64,000 bases of DNA, taken from the NCBI RefSeq assembly GCF_900637665.1, contig NZ_LR134386.1, positions 2,906,501 through 2,970,500 of the forward strand, read 5' to 3'. Origin of the DNA: Chryseobacterium nakagawai. Lineage in GTDB: Bacteria; Bacteroidota; Bacteroidia; Flavobacteriales; Weeksellaceae. Made by a program: the position numbers and the translations under genes. Each line of letters begins with the position of its first letter. Positions within the stretch are counted from its first letter, which is position 1. Positions 53,416 to 61,606 of this stretch are shown piece after piece. The notes beneath the pieces are model-generated. The model was given only the letters and a program-made list of their open reading frames with translations, was not told the origin of the DNA and did not search any database.

Positions 53416-54120
53416 CTATTTGAATTTATAAGCTACACCCACCTGGAAGGCATTGTTTCTTACCTTGTAATCCCCATCAGTATCCTTCAGAATGTTGGTA
53501 AGACCTGCCGTAAATCTTGCTGTTACTCCAAAGTTTTGAGTAAAGTAATATCCTGCACCAATCCCTAATCCAAATTGGAATCTGTTATAAAGATCAGTAT
53601 CTAATTTTTCAGAAAGACTTTCTTTAGTGATAACTGTTGAGCTCCCTGCTGACTTTCTGATTGTAGTTACATCATCACCCTTAAATCTTCCCCCCATCAA
53701 ATATCCAAACTCAGGACCTGCCTCAACATAAAGCTGCGGAAGAATATTGTATTGAACCATCACCGGAAGAACAAGGTAATTAAAGTTTGCTTTATAATCA
53801 GAATCCCTTTTATAGCTGTAGTCAGCTACAAGATATCTTTCTCTTTCTTCTATTTTTGCCCCTAATTGGCTGAAAAGAAGTTCCGGTTGAATACTGAATT
53901 TTTCTGCCACCGGAATATTAACAAAGACTCCTGCATGAAAACCAGCTTTCATTTTATTTTCATCATCATGATACTCACCATTGTTATTGTTCTCAGAAAC
54001 AGTAGATAGATTTAATCCTCCTTTCACTCCAAAAGTAATAGGAGAAGATGATTTGGTTTTTTCCTGTGCATTAATAAAAAGGCTTCCTGCAAATGCCAAT
54101 CCTATGAATATTTTTTTCAT
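53416..54120 (-). CDS. Outer-membrane beta-barrel protein, member 2
   Basis: A 234-residue paralogue with a signal peptide ending FINAQ and the same strand order: FGVKGGLNLS, GFHAGVFVNIPVAEKFSIQPELLF, VMVQYNILPQLYVEAGPEFGYLM, GIGAGYYFTQNFGVTARFTAGLT and a closing VGVAYKFK. It differs from its neighbours in longer charged loops (ENNNNGEYHDDENKM and EERERYLVADYSYKRDSDY), which would face outward. Such loop variation within a tandem family suggests different ligands or immune/phage pressure. Confidence 0.88.
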   Translation of the reverse strand: MKKIFIGLAFAGSLFINAQEKTKSSSPITFGVKGGLNLSTVSENNNNGEYHDDENKMKAGFHAGVFVNIPVAEKFSIQPELLFSQLGAKIEERERYLVADYSYKRDSDYKANFNYLVLPVMVQYNILPQLYVEAGPEFGYLMGGRFKGDDVTTIRKSAGSSTVITKESLSEKLDTDLYNRFQFGLGIGAGYYFTQNFGVTARFTAGLTNILKDTDGDYKVRNNAFQVGVAYKFK

Positions 54121-54475
54121 GGTTATAAAATTTAAATTTTCTCTCTGGCTGCATCAAAAGTCCCGCCAAAGAGACAAAAATGATAAAAATCATGTAAAAG
54201 CGAAAAAGTCAGATTTAACAAGTAAACCTGACTTTTTCTATTGAAATCAAAATGTATTCTAAATTATTGGAAAATATAAAATTATATTTCCGTTATCTGC
54301 CTTTCAGTTTCTTAAATCAACTTCCAACAAATATTTTAAGCCATCAATAATTACTTTTCAATTTTAAAATCCTAAAGTAAAAAAATACAGGTTTAAAATG
54401 ATTTCTAAACAGATATAATTAGTACTCTATAGGCAAATTCCTTGCCAAAAAATTAAAAATGAAATTTGGAAATAA
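54121..54475. other. AT-rich spacer between beta-barrel genes 2 and 3
   Basis: No gene or repeat recognised. It contains the upstream region of gene 2. Confidence 0.4.
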
Positions 54476-54510
54476 AAAAACCGGATTAAATAGATAATCC
54501 GGTTATATTT
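54476..54510 (-). terminator. Terminator of beta-barrel gene 3
   Basis: Stem AACCGGATTA / TAATCCGGTT at 54479-54503; T-run on the minus strand. Confidence 0.85.
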
Positions 54511-54535
54511 TTGTTATTAAAGCTAAGTGCCAGGC

Positions 54536-55123
54536 TTAGAATTTATAGGCTAAACCAACTTGGAATGCTCCGTTTTTAGCAGAATCACCACCGATTCTGT
54601 CTTTAACGATATCAGTTAATCCAGCAACATATCTTACGTTAACTCCGATGTTAGGAGTGAAGTAATATCCTGCACCAAGACCAAGTCCGAAATCAAAAGT
54701 CTTCAATCCGTCTTTAATATCTAAAGAACCGTTATTATCTTTTGCTTTAGCGCTTACTAGGAATCCAAATTGAGGACCAGCTTCTAAATATAGATTAGGT
54801 AGTGCGTTATATTGGAACATTACCGGTACTGCGATATAATCTAGATTAATTTTATCGCTGCTATCATATTTAGATTTAGCACCCATACCACTATATAATA
54901 CTTCCGGTTGTACAGAGAAATCCTGAGCTACTGGAATAGTAGCGAATAAACCTCCATAAAATCCAGCTTTTGAATTAGCGTTATAGTTAGAAACAGTTGA
55001 AACGTTAAGACCAGCTTTAATCCCGAATCTAACTGGAGAAGATGATGCTGTATTGCTTGAAGTTTTTTGTGCGAAAGAGAAAGTACCTGCTACTAATGCA
55101 AGACCAAAAAGAATCTTTTTCAT
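54536..55123 (-). CDS. Outer-membrane beta-barrel protein, member 3
   Basis: A 195-residue paralogue, the shortest of the four. Signal peptide ends FSFAQ. Strands FGIKAGLNVSTVS, GFYGGLFATIPVAQDFSVQPEVLY, VMFQYNALPNLYLEAGPQFGF, LGAGYYFTPNIGVNVRYVAGLTDI and VGLAYKF form a minimal barrel with short loops. The transmembrane strands are nearly the same as in member 4, which suggests a recent duplication. A TATTTTTG promoter box is 63-70 bases upstream. Confidence 0.88.
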   Translation of the reverse strand: MKKILFGLALVAGTFSFAQKTSSNTASSSPVRFGIKAGLNVSTVSNYNANSKAGFYGGLFATIPVAQDFSVQPEVLYSGMGAKSKYDSSDKINLDYIAVPVMFQYNALPNLYLEAGPQFGFLVSAKAKDNNGSLDIKDGLKTFDFGLGLGAGYYFTPNIGVNVRYVAGLTDIVKDRIGGDSAKNGAFQVGLAYKF

Positions 55124-55185
55124 AAGTTTTTATTTAATAGTTTTTAAGTTTTGTTTAACAATTTCTTTATCTTCAAATTGCGTGC

Positions 55186-55193
55186 CAAAAATA
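55186..55193 (-). promoter_or_regulatory. -7 promoter box of beta-barrel gene 3
   Basis: Minus-strand TATTTTTG fits TAnnTTTG, 63 bases before the start codon. Confidence 0.5.
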
Positions 55194-55302
55194 CAAATTC
55201 CCTTTATTTATCTTTATGATAGGGTATTAGTCATTAAATTTTAAAGAATTACACTAATAAAAAAAACTATATTTCATTAACACAATTTAAGATTGTAATA
55301 AA

Positions 55303-55338
55303 AAAAGACCAGATTAAATTTTAATCTGATCTTTTATT
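55303..55338 (-). terminator. Terminator of beta-barrel gene 4
   Basis: Stem around AGACCAGATTAAA and TTAATCTGATCT (one mismatch) with T-rich flank on the minus strand. Confidence 0.7.
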
Positions 55339-55372
55339 GAATATAAAATTTGTTACTGAATGTTTAAGAAGC

Positions 55373-56002
55373 TTATTTAAATTTATAAGCTAATCCTACC
55401 TGGAATACATTATTTCTTGTTGCATCAGATCCACTAGGTCTGTTTTTAGCAATATCTGTTAAACCTGCAACGTATCTTGCAGTGATTCCCAGATTAGGAG
55501 TGAAATAATATCCTGCACCTAAGCCAATACCAAAGTTGAATGTATTAAAATTATCTTTGTAGTTGTCTGATGTAGAGGAGTTCCCGTTAGATTCGTTCTT
55601 GAATTTATTTTTAGCGCTTACCATGAAACCAAATTCTGGTCCTGCTTCTAAATAAAGGTTAGGGAGTGCATTATACTGGAACATTACCGGTACTGTAATA
55701 TAATCTAGCTTTCTTGAAGATGAATATTTTGTACCTGCTAAAGTATAGTCGATTTTATCACCATACTGCGAGTATAATACCTCTGGTTGTACGCTGAATG
55801 AGCTTGCTACCGGAATGTTGGCAAATACACCAGCATTGAATCCGATTTTAGATTTTTGGTCATCTAACCCATTGTCTTTTGAAAGTGAAGAAACGTTCAT
55901 TCCTCCTTTTACCCCAAATGTTACCGGATTAGAAGAAGTTGTTTGTTGAGCGAACGCTAATGTTCCTGCAGTTACTGCTAATCCTAAAATTAACTTTTTC
56001 AT
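55373..56002 (-). CDS. Outer-membrane beta-barrel protein, member 4
   Basis: A 209-residue paralogue, with signal peptide ending LAFAQ. Strands FGVKGGMNVSSLS, GFNAGVFANIPVASSFSVQPEVLY, VMFQYNALPNLYLEAGPEFGFMV, GIGLGAGYYFTPNLGITARYVAGLTDI and VGLAYKFK. A serine/asparagine loop (KNKFKNESNGNSSTSDNYKDN) is probably exposed. It is the outermost gene of the cluster in transcription order. The family is often called PorT-like or porin family, but a channel function has not been shown for most members. Confidence 0.88.
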   Translation of the reverse strand: MKKLILGLAVTAGTLAFAQQTTSSNPVTFGVKGGMNVSSLSKDNGLDDQKSKIGFNAGVFANIPVASSFSVQPEVLYSQYGDKIDYTLAGTKYSSSRKLDYITVPVMFQYNALPNLYLEAGPEFGFMVSAKNKFKNESNGNSSTSDNYKDNFNTFNFGIGLGAGYYFTPNLGITARYVAGLTDIAKNRPSGSDATRNNVFQVGLAYKFK

Positions 56003-56570
56003 AACTTTAAATTTTTAATTTTACTCTTTCTTAATTTTAAATTTTACTACTTGTTCACATTTCTGTTGAACGCTGGAGATCTTTCAAATTGCTTGCCAAA
56101 AAATATTTTCACTGGTTAAAATCAATAAAAAAACAGTTGTTTTCCATATTTGGTTTTGATTTAAGTAATTGATTAATAGTATTTTGAATATTTAATTAAA
56201 CATTTGTTTAGAATGAGGCTAAATTAATAGTCTTACCTAAAAAAGAGTTGAAAAATTGACTTAAAGATCAAAATTCTTTGGTGAATCATATGAATTTTTG
56301 CAAGAATTAATAGATTCAAGGATGTCTTTTGGATCTTACCAGCCGTTTTTTGATTCCCTATTTTGTTAAGCATTAGCATCATTTGATAAAATGAGACTTT
56401 CTCTCAAATTACAATCTTATTGGAAGACAGTTATATAAACCCAAATTTCTGCAAAAGAGCATTACCAAACCATTTTGCTTTACTAATTTTGTATTTCTTT
56501 TACAATGATAACCTGATACTCTTACAAAACATCTCATTGAATTTTGTAAGAACTCATTAACCTTTACAAC
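56003..56570. other. Long divergent intergenic region
   Basis: It separates the minus-strand beta-barrel gene from the plus-strand fibre gene and must hold both promoters. It is very AT-rich. Apart from the 9-bp inverted repeat just before the fibre gene, no gene, repeat or RNA was recognised. Confidence 0.5.
56521..56550. promoter_or_regulatory. Inverted repeat upstream of the fibre gene
   Basis: CTTACAAAA and TTTTGTAAG form a perfect 9-bp inverted repeat with a 12-bp spacer, ending 20 bases before the start codon at 56571. It could be an operator or a 5'-UTR hairpin. Confidence 0.4.
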
Positions 56571-58427
56571 ATGAAAAAATGCACATTGCTGCTGTTACTT
56601 CTTTTTTTTGAAAATAACTTACAAGCTCAGATTGGGATCAATACGGTAACACCTAATCCATCCTCTGTATTAGATGTCGTGGGTTCTAATAAAGGAATAT
56701 TAATCCCAAGGATCGCATTAACTGGAAATTCAGATACTACTACAATACCATCACCTGCCAATTCTTTAATGATTTATAATACAGCTGCTGTAAACGGTGT
56801 TATTCCAGGATATTATTATTGGAGTGCCAGTGCTGGACGATGGACGAAAGTGTTGGATGACTTAACTCCTATTGTGATGACAGGATGGAGCCTGACGGGG
56901 AACTCGGGTATGGTAAACGGAATTAATTTTATAGGAACTTCTGATAATGTAGATGTTATTTTTAAAAGAAATAATATTGTATCCGGGGTCTTAAATACCA
57001 CGAATACCATCTTTGGAGTGAATAGCCTGACAGCTAATACAACAGGACTTAACAATACTGCCGTAGGCGTGAATAATTTAATTTCAAATACCATAGGCAG
57101 CATGAATACTGCCATAGGAGCAGATGTATTGAGTAGTAACAAATCGGGGATACAAAATACAGGGTATGGATACCGAGCTTTATATTCGAATCTGGATGGA
57201 AATAATAATGTTGCCAACGGTTATTTTTCACTCTTTTCTGCTAAAAGTACAATAGGCAATGTTGGTATTGGAGCTAGTTCTCTTCGTGAGCTTGTTTCAG
57301 GAGACGACAATATAGGAATTGGAGGTGACTCTTTCCGAATGATGCCTGGTGGAAGAGGAAATACAGCGATTGGTGGATCAGCAGGATATAATTTAAATTC
57401 TGTAAATAATTATAATACTTTTATTGGCTTCCGGGCGGCGGCCGGACTTGTTTCCGGAAAATCCAATACCATTATCGGAGCTAATGTCAGCGGGTTACCA
57501 GCTTTGCTTTCGAATAACATCATCATTGCTGATGGTGACGGAAACAGAAGAATCAATATTGACCAGAACGGTAATGTTGGTATTGGAACAAATACTCCAA
57601 AATTTCCACTGGATATTAGGTTAAAAACTACTGTATGGCCTTTAGCGGCATCAAGCCTTACTTATTATGGAATAAGTCCGGATTCAGGCTCTTTTGACGG
57701 AACGTTAACTACTTATTCTAATTATACCAATGATATTGGTACTTTTAATACCAACACGTCTATTTATGCGGATGGAAACATTATATCAGTAGGGAAACTG
57801 AGTGTAGCACAAACTTCTCTTTTTTCAGATAAAAGAATCAAAAATATCATAGGAAAGTCAGAGGGTGCAAAAGATTTGGAACTCTTAAAAAAGCTCAGCA
57901 TTACCAATTATTTTATGAAAGATGAATGGGTATATGGTAAGCAGAAGTTTAAAAAGGTGATTGCTCAGGAGGTAGAGGCTGTATATCCGCAAGCAGTCAG
58001 TAGAAGTGGTGTAAAGACTTTTATTCCTAATATCTATCAGTTGGCAAAACAAAATGGGGGAATTCTTATTTTTGAAAAGCCCATTCTTATTGCAAAGGAG
58101 GACAAATTTCTTAAAATATATGATGAAACAGGAGAAGTTATTTTGGAGATCCAGGCAAGCACGCCTAATAGCATTACAGTTAATTTAGCGGATAAAAACC
58201 TTAAAGGAAAGCTATTTGTTTACGGAACTGAAGTGTCTGATTTGAGAACTGTAGACTACGATGCTCTATCTATGTTGAATATCTCTGCAACTCAGGAACT
58301 GGCAAAAAAAATAGAGACATTAGAAAAGGAAAATGAAGCATTGAAAAATTCGAATATAGAAATGCAACATAAACAGTCTATTTTTGAAGAACGTTTAAAA
58401 CACTTAGAATCTTCCTTCTCGAAATAA
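56571..58427 (+). CDS. Surface fibre/adhesin with S74 intramolecular chaperone domain
   Basis: A 618-residue protein with a signal peptide ending LQAQ, then IGINTVTPNPSSVLDV, a common opening of flavobacterial fibre proteins. Residues about 140-300 hold a repeated pattern of N-T-x-x-G with alanine/valine (NNTAVGVNNL, MNTAIGADVL, NTAIGGSAGY), as in the beta-helical heads of trimeric adhesins and phage tail spikes. From residue 419 comes a Peptidase S74 domain (SDKRIKNIIG, with the Ser-Asp cleavage site and lysine), which trimerises the fibre and then cuts itself. A coiled coil (577-615) ends the protein. There is no T9SS domain. Ligand unknown. Confidence 0.85.
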   Translation: MKKCTLLLLLLFFENNLQAQIGINTVTPNPSSVLDVVGSNKGILIPRIALTGNSDTTTIPSPANSLMIYNTAAVNGVIPGYYYWSASAGRWTKVLDDLTPIVMTGWSLTGNSGMVNGINFIGTSDNVDVIFKRNNIVSGVLNTTNTIFGVNSLTANTTGLNNTAVGVNNLISNTIGSMNTAIGADVLSSNKSGIQNTGYGYRALYSNLDGNNNVANGYFSLFSAKSTIGNVGIGASSLRELVSGDDNIGIGGDSFRMMPGGRGNTAIGGSAGYNLNSVNNYNTFIGFRAAAGLVSGKSNTIIGANVSGLPALLSNNIIIADGDGNRRINIDQNGNVGIGTNTPKFPLDIRLKTTVWPLAASSLTYYGISPDSGSFDGTLTTYSNYTNDIGTFNTNTSIYADGNIISVGKLSVAQTSLFSDKRIKNIIGKSEGAKDLELLKKLSITNYFMKDEWVYGKQKFKKVIAQEVEAVYPQAVSRSGVKTFIPNIYQLAKQNGGILIFEKPILIAKEDKFLKIYDETGEVILEIQASTPNSITVNLADKNLKGKLFVYGTEVSDLRTVDYDALSMLNISATQELAKKIETLEKENEALKNSNIEMQHKQSIFEERLKHLESSFSK

Positions 58428-58449
58428 AAGTAATTCTGGCAATCATCAA

Positions 58450-58482
58450 TAAAAAGGCCTGACTATTTACAATCAGGCTCTA
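58450..58482. terminator. Hairpin terminator between the fibre gene and aroB
   Basis: Stem GCCTGA / TCAGGC at about 58457-58476 with A/T-rich flanks. Serves the convergent genes. Confidence 0.55.
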
Positions 58483-58536
58483 TGTGCTTTAAGGTCTATT
58501 ATCCATCACTATTCGTTAAACCAAAGAAAAGATGAT

Positions 58537-59583
58537 TTAAAGATCATTCAATTTTCTGTAAAAATGAATAGCTTTCAGGATATTTTTTTGACTGCACTGG
58601 TGATCATAATTACATGATCCGATTCCTGTAAGCAGAGAAAAGTTAATCTTACTGTCCACGTTCTTTTTATCATTTAATAATAAAGCAGTAATATCTTCAT
58701 CTTTAAAATCGCTGATATCTAAATAAGGATAGTAACGCTGGATGTTTTCAATGATGATTGTTGAATCTTCTTCTGAAATAAGGTTTTCAAGAAATGCAAG
58801 GTGAGCTTCACTAATCATTCCCATAGCAACAGCTTCACCGTGAAGAATCGGATTTCCTTGTTGTAAACAAAGACTTTCAACAGCATGACCTATTGTATGT
58901 CCAAAGTTCAAGGTTTTCCTGATATTGCTTTCATGGAAATCTTTTTCTACAACATCCTGTTTGATATCCATAGAATTTTGGATATAAGGGGTTACTGATT
59001 CTACATCAATCTTGTGAATCTGGATTAACTGATTCCAATGTGCTTTATCAGCAATTAGTCCATGCTTCAACATTTCAGCAAATCCGCTTCTTAATTCTTT
59101 AAAAGGTAAGGTTTCTAAAAATTTAGGATAAATAAAAATCTGTTCAGGAAAAGCAAATGTTCCCACCATGTTTTTATAATGCATCAGATCAATCCCTGTT
59201 TTTCCACCAATAGAAGCGTCACACATAGATAAAAGAGTAGTAGGGATATTGATGAACTGGATTCCTCTTTTATAGGTGGATGCTACAAAACCTCCCATAT
59301 CTGTAATAACACCGCCACCCAGATTAATAACCAATGCTTTTCTGTCTGCCTGCATTTCTGTAAGAATTTCCCAAAGCTGATTGGCTGTTTGGATATTCTT
59401 CATTTCTTCTCCTGCTTCAATCTCCAGAATTTCAAACCCAAGATCTGTTTCCATATTGCCTAAAAGAACGGGAAGGCAATATTCATGAGTATTTTCATCC
59501 ACCAAAATAAAAATTTTACTGAATGTTTTCTCGTGAAGAAAATCGTTAAGTTGAGAAAAATTATCGTTTAATATTGTTATCAT
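58537..59583 (-). CDS. aroB: 3-dehydroquinate synthase
   Basis: A 348-residue NAD-dependent enzyme of the shikimate pathway, converting DAHP to 3-dehydroquinate. Landmarks are NLGGGVITDMGGFVASTYKRG (NAD loop region), DASIGGKTGIDL, GFAEMLKHG and the zinc ligands in LNFGHTIGHAVE and HGEAVAMGM. Length and motifs are normal. It is transcribed divergently from the pseudouridine synthase gene, and both have promoter boxes in the 101-bp gap. Located apart from other aro genes in this window. Confidence 0.96.
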   Translation of the reverse strand: MITILNDNFSQLNDFLHEKTFSKIFILVDENTHEYCLPVLLGNMETDLGFEILEIEAGEEMKNIQTANQLWEILTEMQADRKALVINLGGGVITDMGGFVASTYKRGIQFINIPTTLLSMCDASIGGKTGIDLMHYKNMVGTFAFPEQIFIYPKFLETLPFKELRSGFAEMLKHGLIADKAHWNQLIQIHKIDVESVTPYIQNSMDIKQDVVEKDFHESNIRKTLNFGHTIGHAVESLCLQQGNPILHGEAVAMGMISEAHLAFLENLISEEDSTIIIENIQRYYPYLDISDFKDEDITALLLNDKKNVDSKINFSLLTGIGSCNYDHQCSQKNILKAIHFYRKLNDL

Positions 59584-59621
59584 CTTCGAAAATATGTAAG
59601 GTTAAAATGTAAACTATTCTG

Positions 59622-59629
59622 CAAAGTTA
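59622..59629 (-). promoter_or_regulatory. -7 promoter box of aroB
   Basis: Minus-strand TAACTTTG fits TAnnTTTG, 39 bases before the start codon. Confidence 0.55.
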
Positions 59630-59662
59630 TGATTCTTAATTTTTAACTCGTAACTAAATTAC

Positions 59663-59670
59663 TATCTTTG
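59663..59670 (+). promoter_or_regulatory. -7 promoter box of the pseudouridine synthase gene
   Basis: TATCTTTG fits TAnnTTTG exactly, 15 bases before the start codon, giving a very short leader. Confidence 0.65.
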
Positions 59671-59684
59671 CAGAAATTTTTAGA

Positions 59685-60869
59685 ATGAGCAGAGATAATA
59701 ATAATTCAGACAGACCAAAGAGACCAAGAATTTCAACCAAGAAAAGTTCTGATGATTCTCGTGCTTCCAGATCTGGAAATTCTTCAGGATCAAAACCTTT
59801 TAAAAAACCTTTCTCTAAAGACGGAGGAAGAAAAGGTCCCGAACATTCAGGATCCAACTCAAGATTTGAAAAGAAACCGTTTAAGAAAAATACTGGGAGT
59901 TTTAATAGCTCAAGTGATGATTCTGAATCAAAATCTGAAAGTAGGGCTTATATCACGAATAAAAGTGAAAGCTACGAAAAGAAATCTTTTGGAAGACCTA
60001 AAAGAGGTGGTAAAAGCTTTGATACAAGAGATAAGTATGAAAGAGGCAGCCTGAAATATGGTAGAAGGCCTTCTGCTAATGGAGATGATAAGAATGATGA
60101 TAAAACAAGATCTTATGTACAGAAAAGAAGGCTGAACAAGATTGATAAAGACATTCATAAAGACAGCATCCGTCTTAATAAGTATATTGCTAATTCCGGG
60201 ATATGCAGCAGGAGAGAGGCTGATGAGCTAATCACTCAAGGGCTTGTAGAGGTAAACGGAAAAGTAGTAACTGAAATGGGATATCAGGTACAGAAAACCG
60301 ACAGAGTAGTTTTTGACGGACAAAGCATTACACCGGAAAAACCTGTGTATGTACTTCTGAACAAACCAAAAGGGTATATTTCTACCACTAAGGACGATAA
60401 AGCAAGAAAAACTGTAATGGATCTTGTAGCGAATGCTTCTCCTTACAGACTTTTCCCAGTGGGAAGATTAGACCGTTCTACTACAGGAGTTATCTTATTG
60501 ACTAATGACGGACACATGACTAAAAAGCTGACGCATCCATCTTTTGATGCTAAGAAAATCTATCATGTAACGTTGGATAAGAAACTGACTGGTGAAGATT
60601 TACGTCTTATTGCAGAAGGAATCCGTCTTGATGAAGGGGTAGCAGTGGTTGATCAGATTTCTTACATTGAAGGTAAGCCTAAAAATGAAATCGGAATTGA
60701 GATCCATATCGGGTGGAACCGTGTTATCAGAAGAATTTTCCAAAGATTAGGATACGAAGTAGAATCATTAGACAGAGTAATGTTTGCTGGATTAACGAAG
60801 AAGAACATCAAAAGAGGACACTGGAGAATTCTTTCAGAACTGGAAGTAAATAATCTTAAAATGCTTTAA
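59685..60869 (+). CDS. RluB/RsuA-type pseudouridine synthase with long basic N-terminal extension
   Basis: A 394-residue protein. The first 150 residues are a low-complexity stretch of K, R, S, G, D and N (RPKRPRISTKKSSDD), probably disordered and RNA-binding. Then comes an S4 RNA-binding domain (IRLNKYIANSGICSRREADELI, about 160-205) and the RsuA/RluB catalytic domain with Asp263 in GRLDRSTTGVILLTNDG. It would change a uridine in ribosomal RNA, most likely 23S, to pseudouridine. Basic extensions on this enzyme are usual in Bacteroidetes. It is a single-gene unit with promoter and terminator. Confidence 0.93.
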   Translation: MSRDNNNSDRPKRPRISTKKSSDDSRASRSGNSSGSKPFKKPFSKDGGRKGPEHSGSNSRFEKKPFKKNTGSFNSSSDDSESKSESRAYITNKSESYEKKSFGRPKRGGKSFDTRDKYERGSLKYGRRPSANGDDKNDDKTRSYVQKRRLNKIDKDIHKDSIRLNKYIANSGICSRREADELITQGLVEVNGKVVTEMGYQVQKTDRVVFDGQSITPEKPVYVLLNKPKGYISTTKDDKARKTVMDLVANASPYRLFPVGRLDRSTTGVILLTNDGHMTKKLTHPSFDAKKIYHVTLDKKLTGEDLRLIAEGIRLDEGVAVVDQISYIEGKPKNEIGIEIHIGWNRVIRRIFQRLGYEVESLDRVMFAGLTKKNIKRGHWRILSELEVNNLKML

Positions 60870-60892
60870 AATAATTTTAAGGTATTGTAAAT

Positions 60893-60930
60893 AAAAAGCG
60901 CAGAGATTTATCTCTGCGCTTTTTTGTATT
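60893..60930 (+). terminator. Terminator of the pseudouridine synthase gene
   Basis: Perfect 14-bp stem AAAAAGCGCAGAGA and complement at 60893-60924, followed by TTTTTT. Confidence 0.95.
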
Positions 60931-60982
60931 ATTAATTGAATAAAATGCTCCACCTATTTGAACTTTTGTCTTATTTAAAATA

Positions 60983-61006
60983 AAATGTCTCATTTTTGAG
61001 ACATTT
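60983..61006. promoter_or_regulatory. Perfect palindromic operator upstream of the TetR gene
   Basis: AAATGTCTCA-TTTT-TGAGACATTT: perfect 10-bp arms with a 4-bp centre, ending 4 bp before the promoter box. The form (TGAGACA half-sites) is typical of TetR-family autoregulation. Confidence 0.85.
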
Positions 61007-61010
61007 GTCG

Positions 61011-61018
61011 TAATTTTG
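61011..61018 (+). promoter_or_regulatory. -7 promoter box of the TetR-esterase operon
   Basis: TAATTTTG fits TAnnTTTG, 18 bases before the start codon and adjacent to the operator. Confidence 0.65.
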
Positions 61019-61036
61019 GGGGTCAATAAAGAATTT

Positions 61037-61606
61037 ATGAATACTCAGCAGAAAATTATCGAAGCAGCGATATCAGTTTTAAATGATAATTTTTCAGCAA
61101 CATTAGAGGATATTGCGATAAATTGTGGACTAAACAGAAGAACAATCCATCGATATTTTAAAAATCGAAATGAATTACTGGAAGCTTGTAATAAGAATAT
61201 GATGGAGGCATGGGAGTTAGCAGCTATTAAAGCTTGTGATAGCTCAGAAGATCCCTTAGTACAACTTGAACATCTATTATATGCAGGAATTGACAGCGGA
61301 ACAAAATATGCTTTTCTTATTAAACTGAATGATAATGGAAAAGCCTCTTCAGTGATGTATGAAAATGAGCAAAGTGAAGCGTATTTTAAAAGAAGAGATC
61401 AATTGTTTGATGCTATTAAGGAATTACAAAAACAGCAGATGGTAGATGATGAGTTTCCATTACCCTGGATAAGAATTCTTTTCACCAGTGTTATTACGGC
61501 AACAATTACTGCGTTCAGATCCGGAGATATTGCTCAAAATGAAGTAAAAAAACTGGCCTGGTATTCATTCAGCAGAAGTATTGGTATACAAATAAATAAA
61601 AAATGA
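61037..61606 (+). CDS. TetR/AcrR family transcriptional regulator
   Basis: Start at ATG 61037 (MNTQQKIIEAAISVL); the TTG 21 bases upstream lies inside the promoter box and is rejected. The 189-residue protein has the N-terminal HTH LEDIAINCGLNRRTIHRYFKNRNEL and an all-helical C-terminal ligand domain. It is likely a repressor of its own operon, binding the perfect palindrome upstream. The esterase-like gene overlaps its last 4 bases (ATGA), so the regulator controls that gene directly. The inducing ligand is unknown; a sugar ester is conceivable. Confidence 0.92.
   Translation: MNTQQKIIEAAISVLNDNFSATLEDIAINCGLNRRTIHRYFKNRNELLEACNKNMMEAWELAAIKACDSSEDPLVQLEHLLYAGIDSGTKYAFLIKLNDNGKASSVMYENEQSEAYFKRRDQLFDAIKELQKQQMVDDEFPLPWIRILFTSVITATITAFRSGDIAQNEVKKLAWYSFSRSIGIQINKK

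Noticed and set aside
61016..61036. TTG start for the TetR gene
   Set aside because: It lies within the TAnnTTTG promoter box, so it would not be in the transcript.
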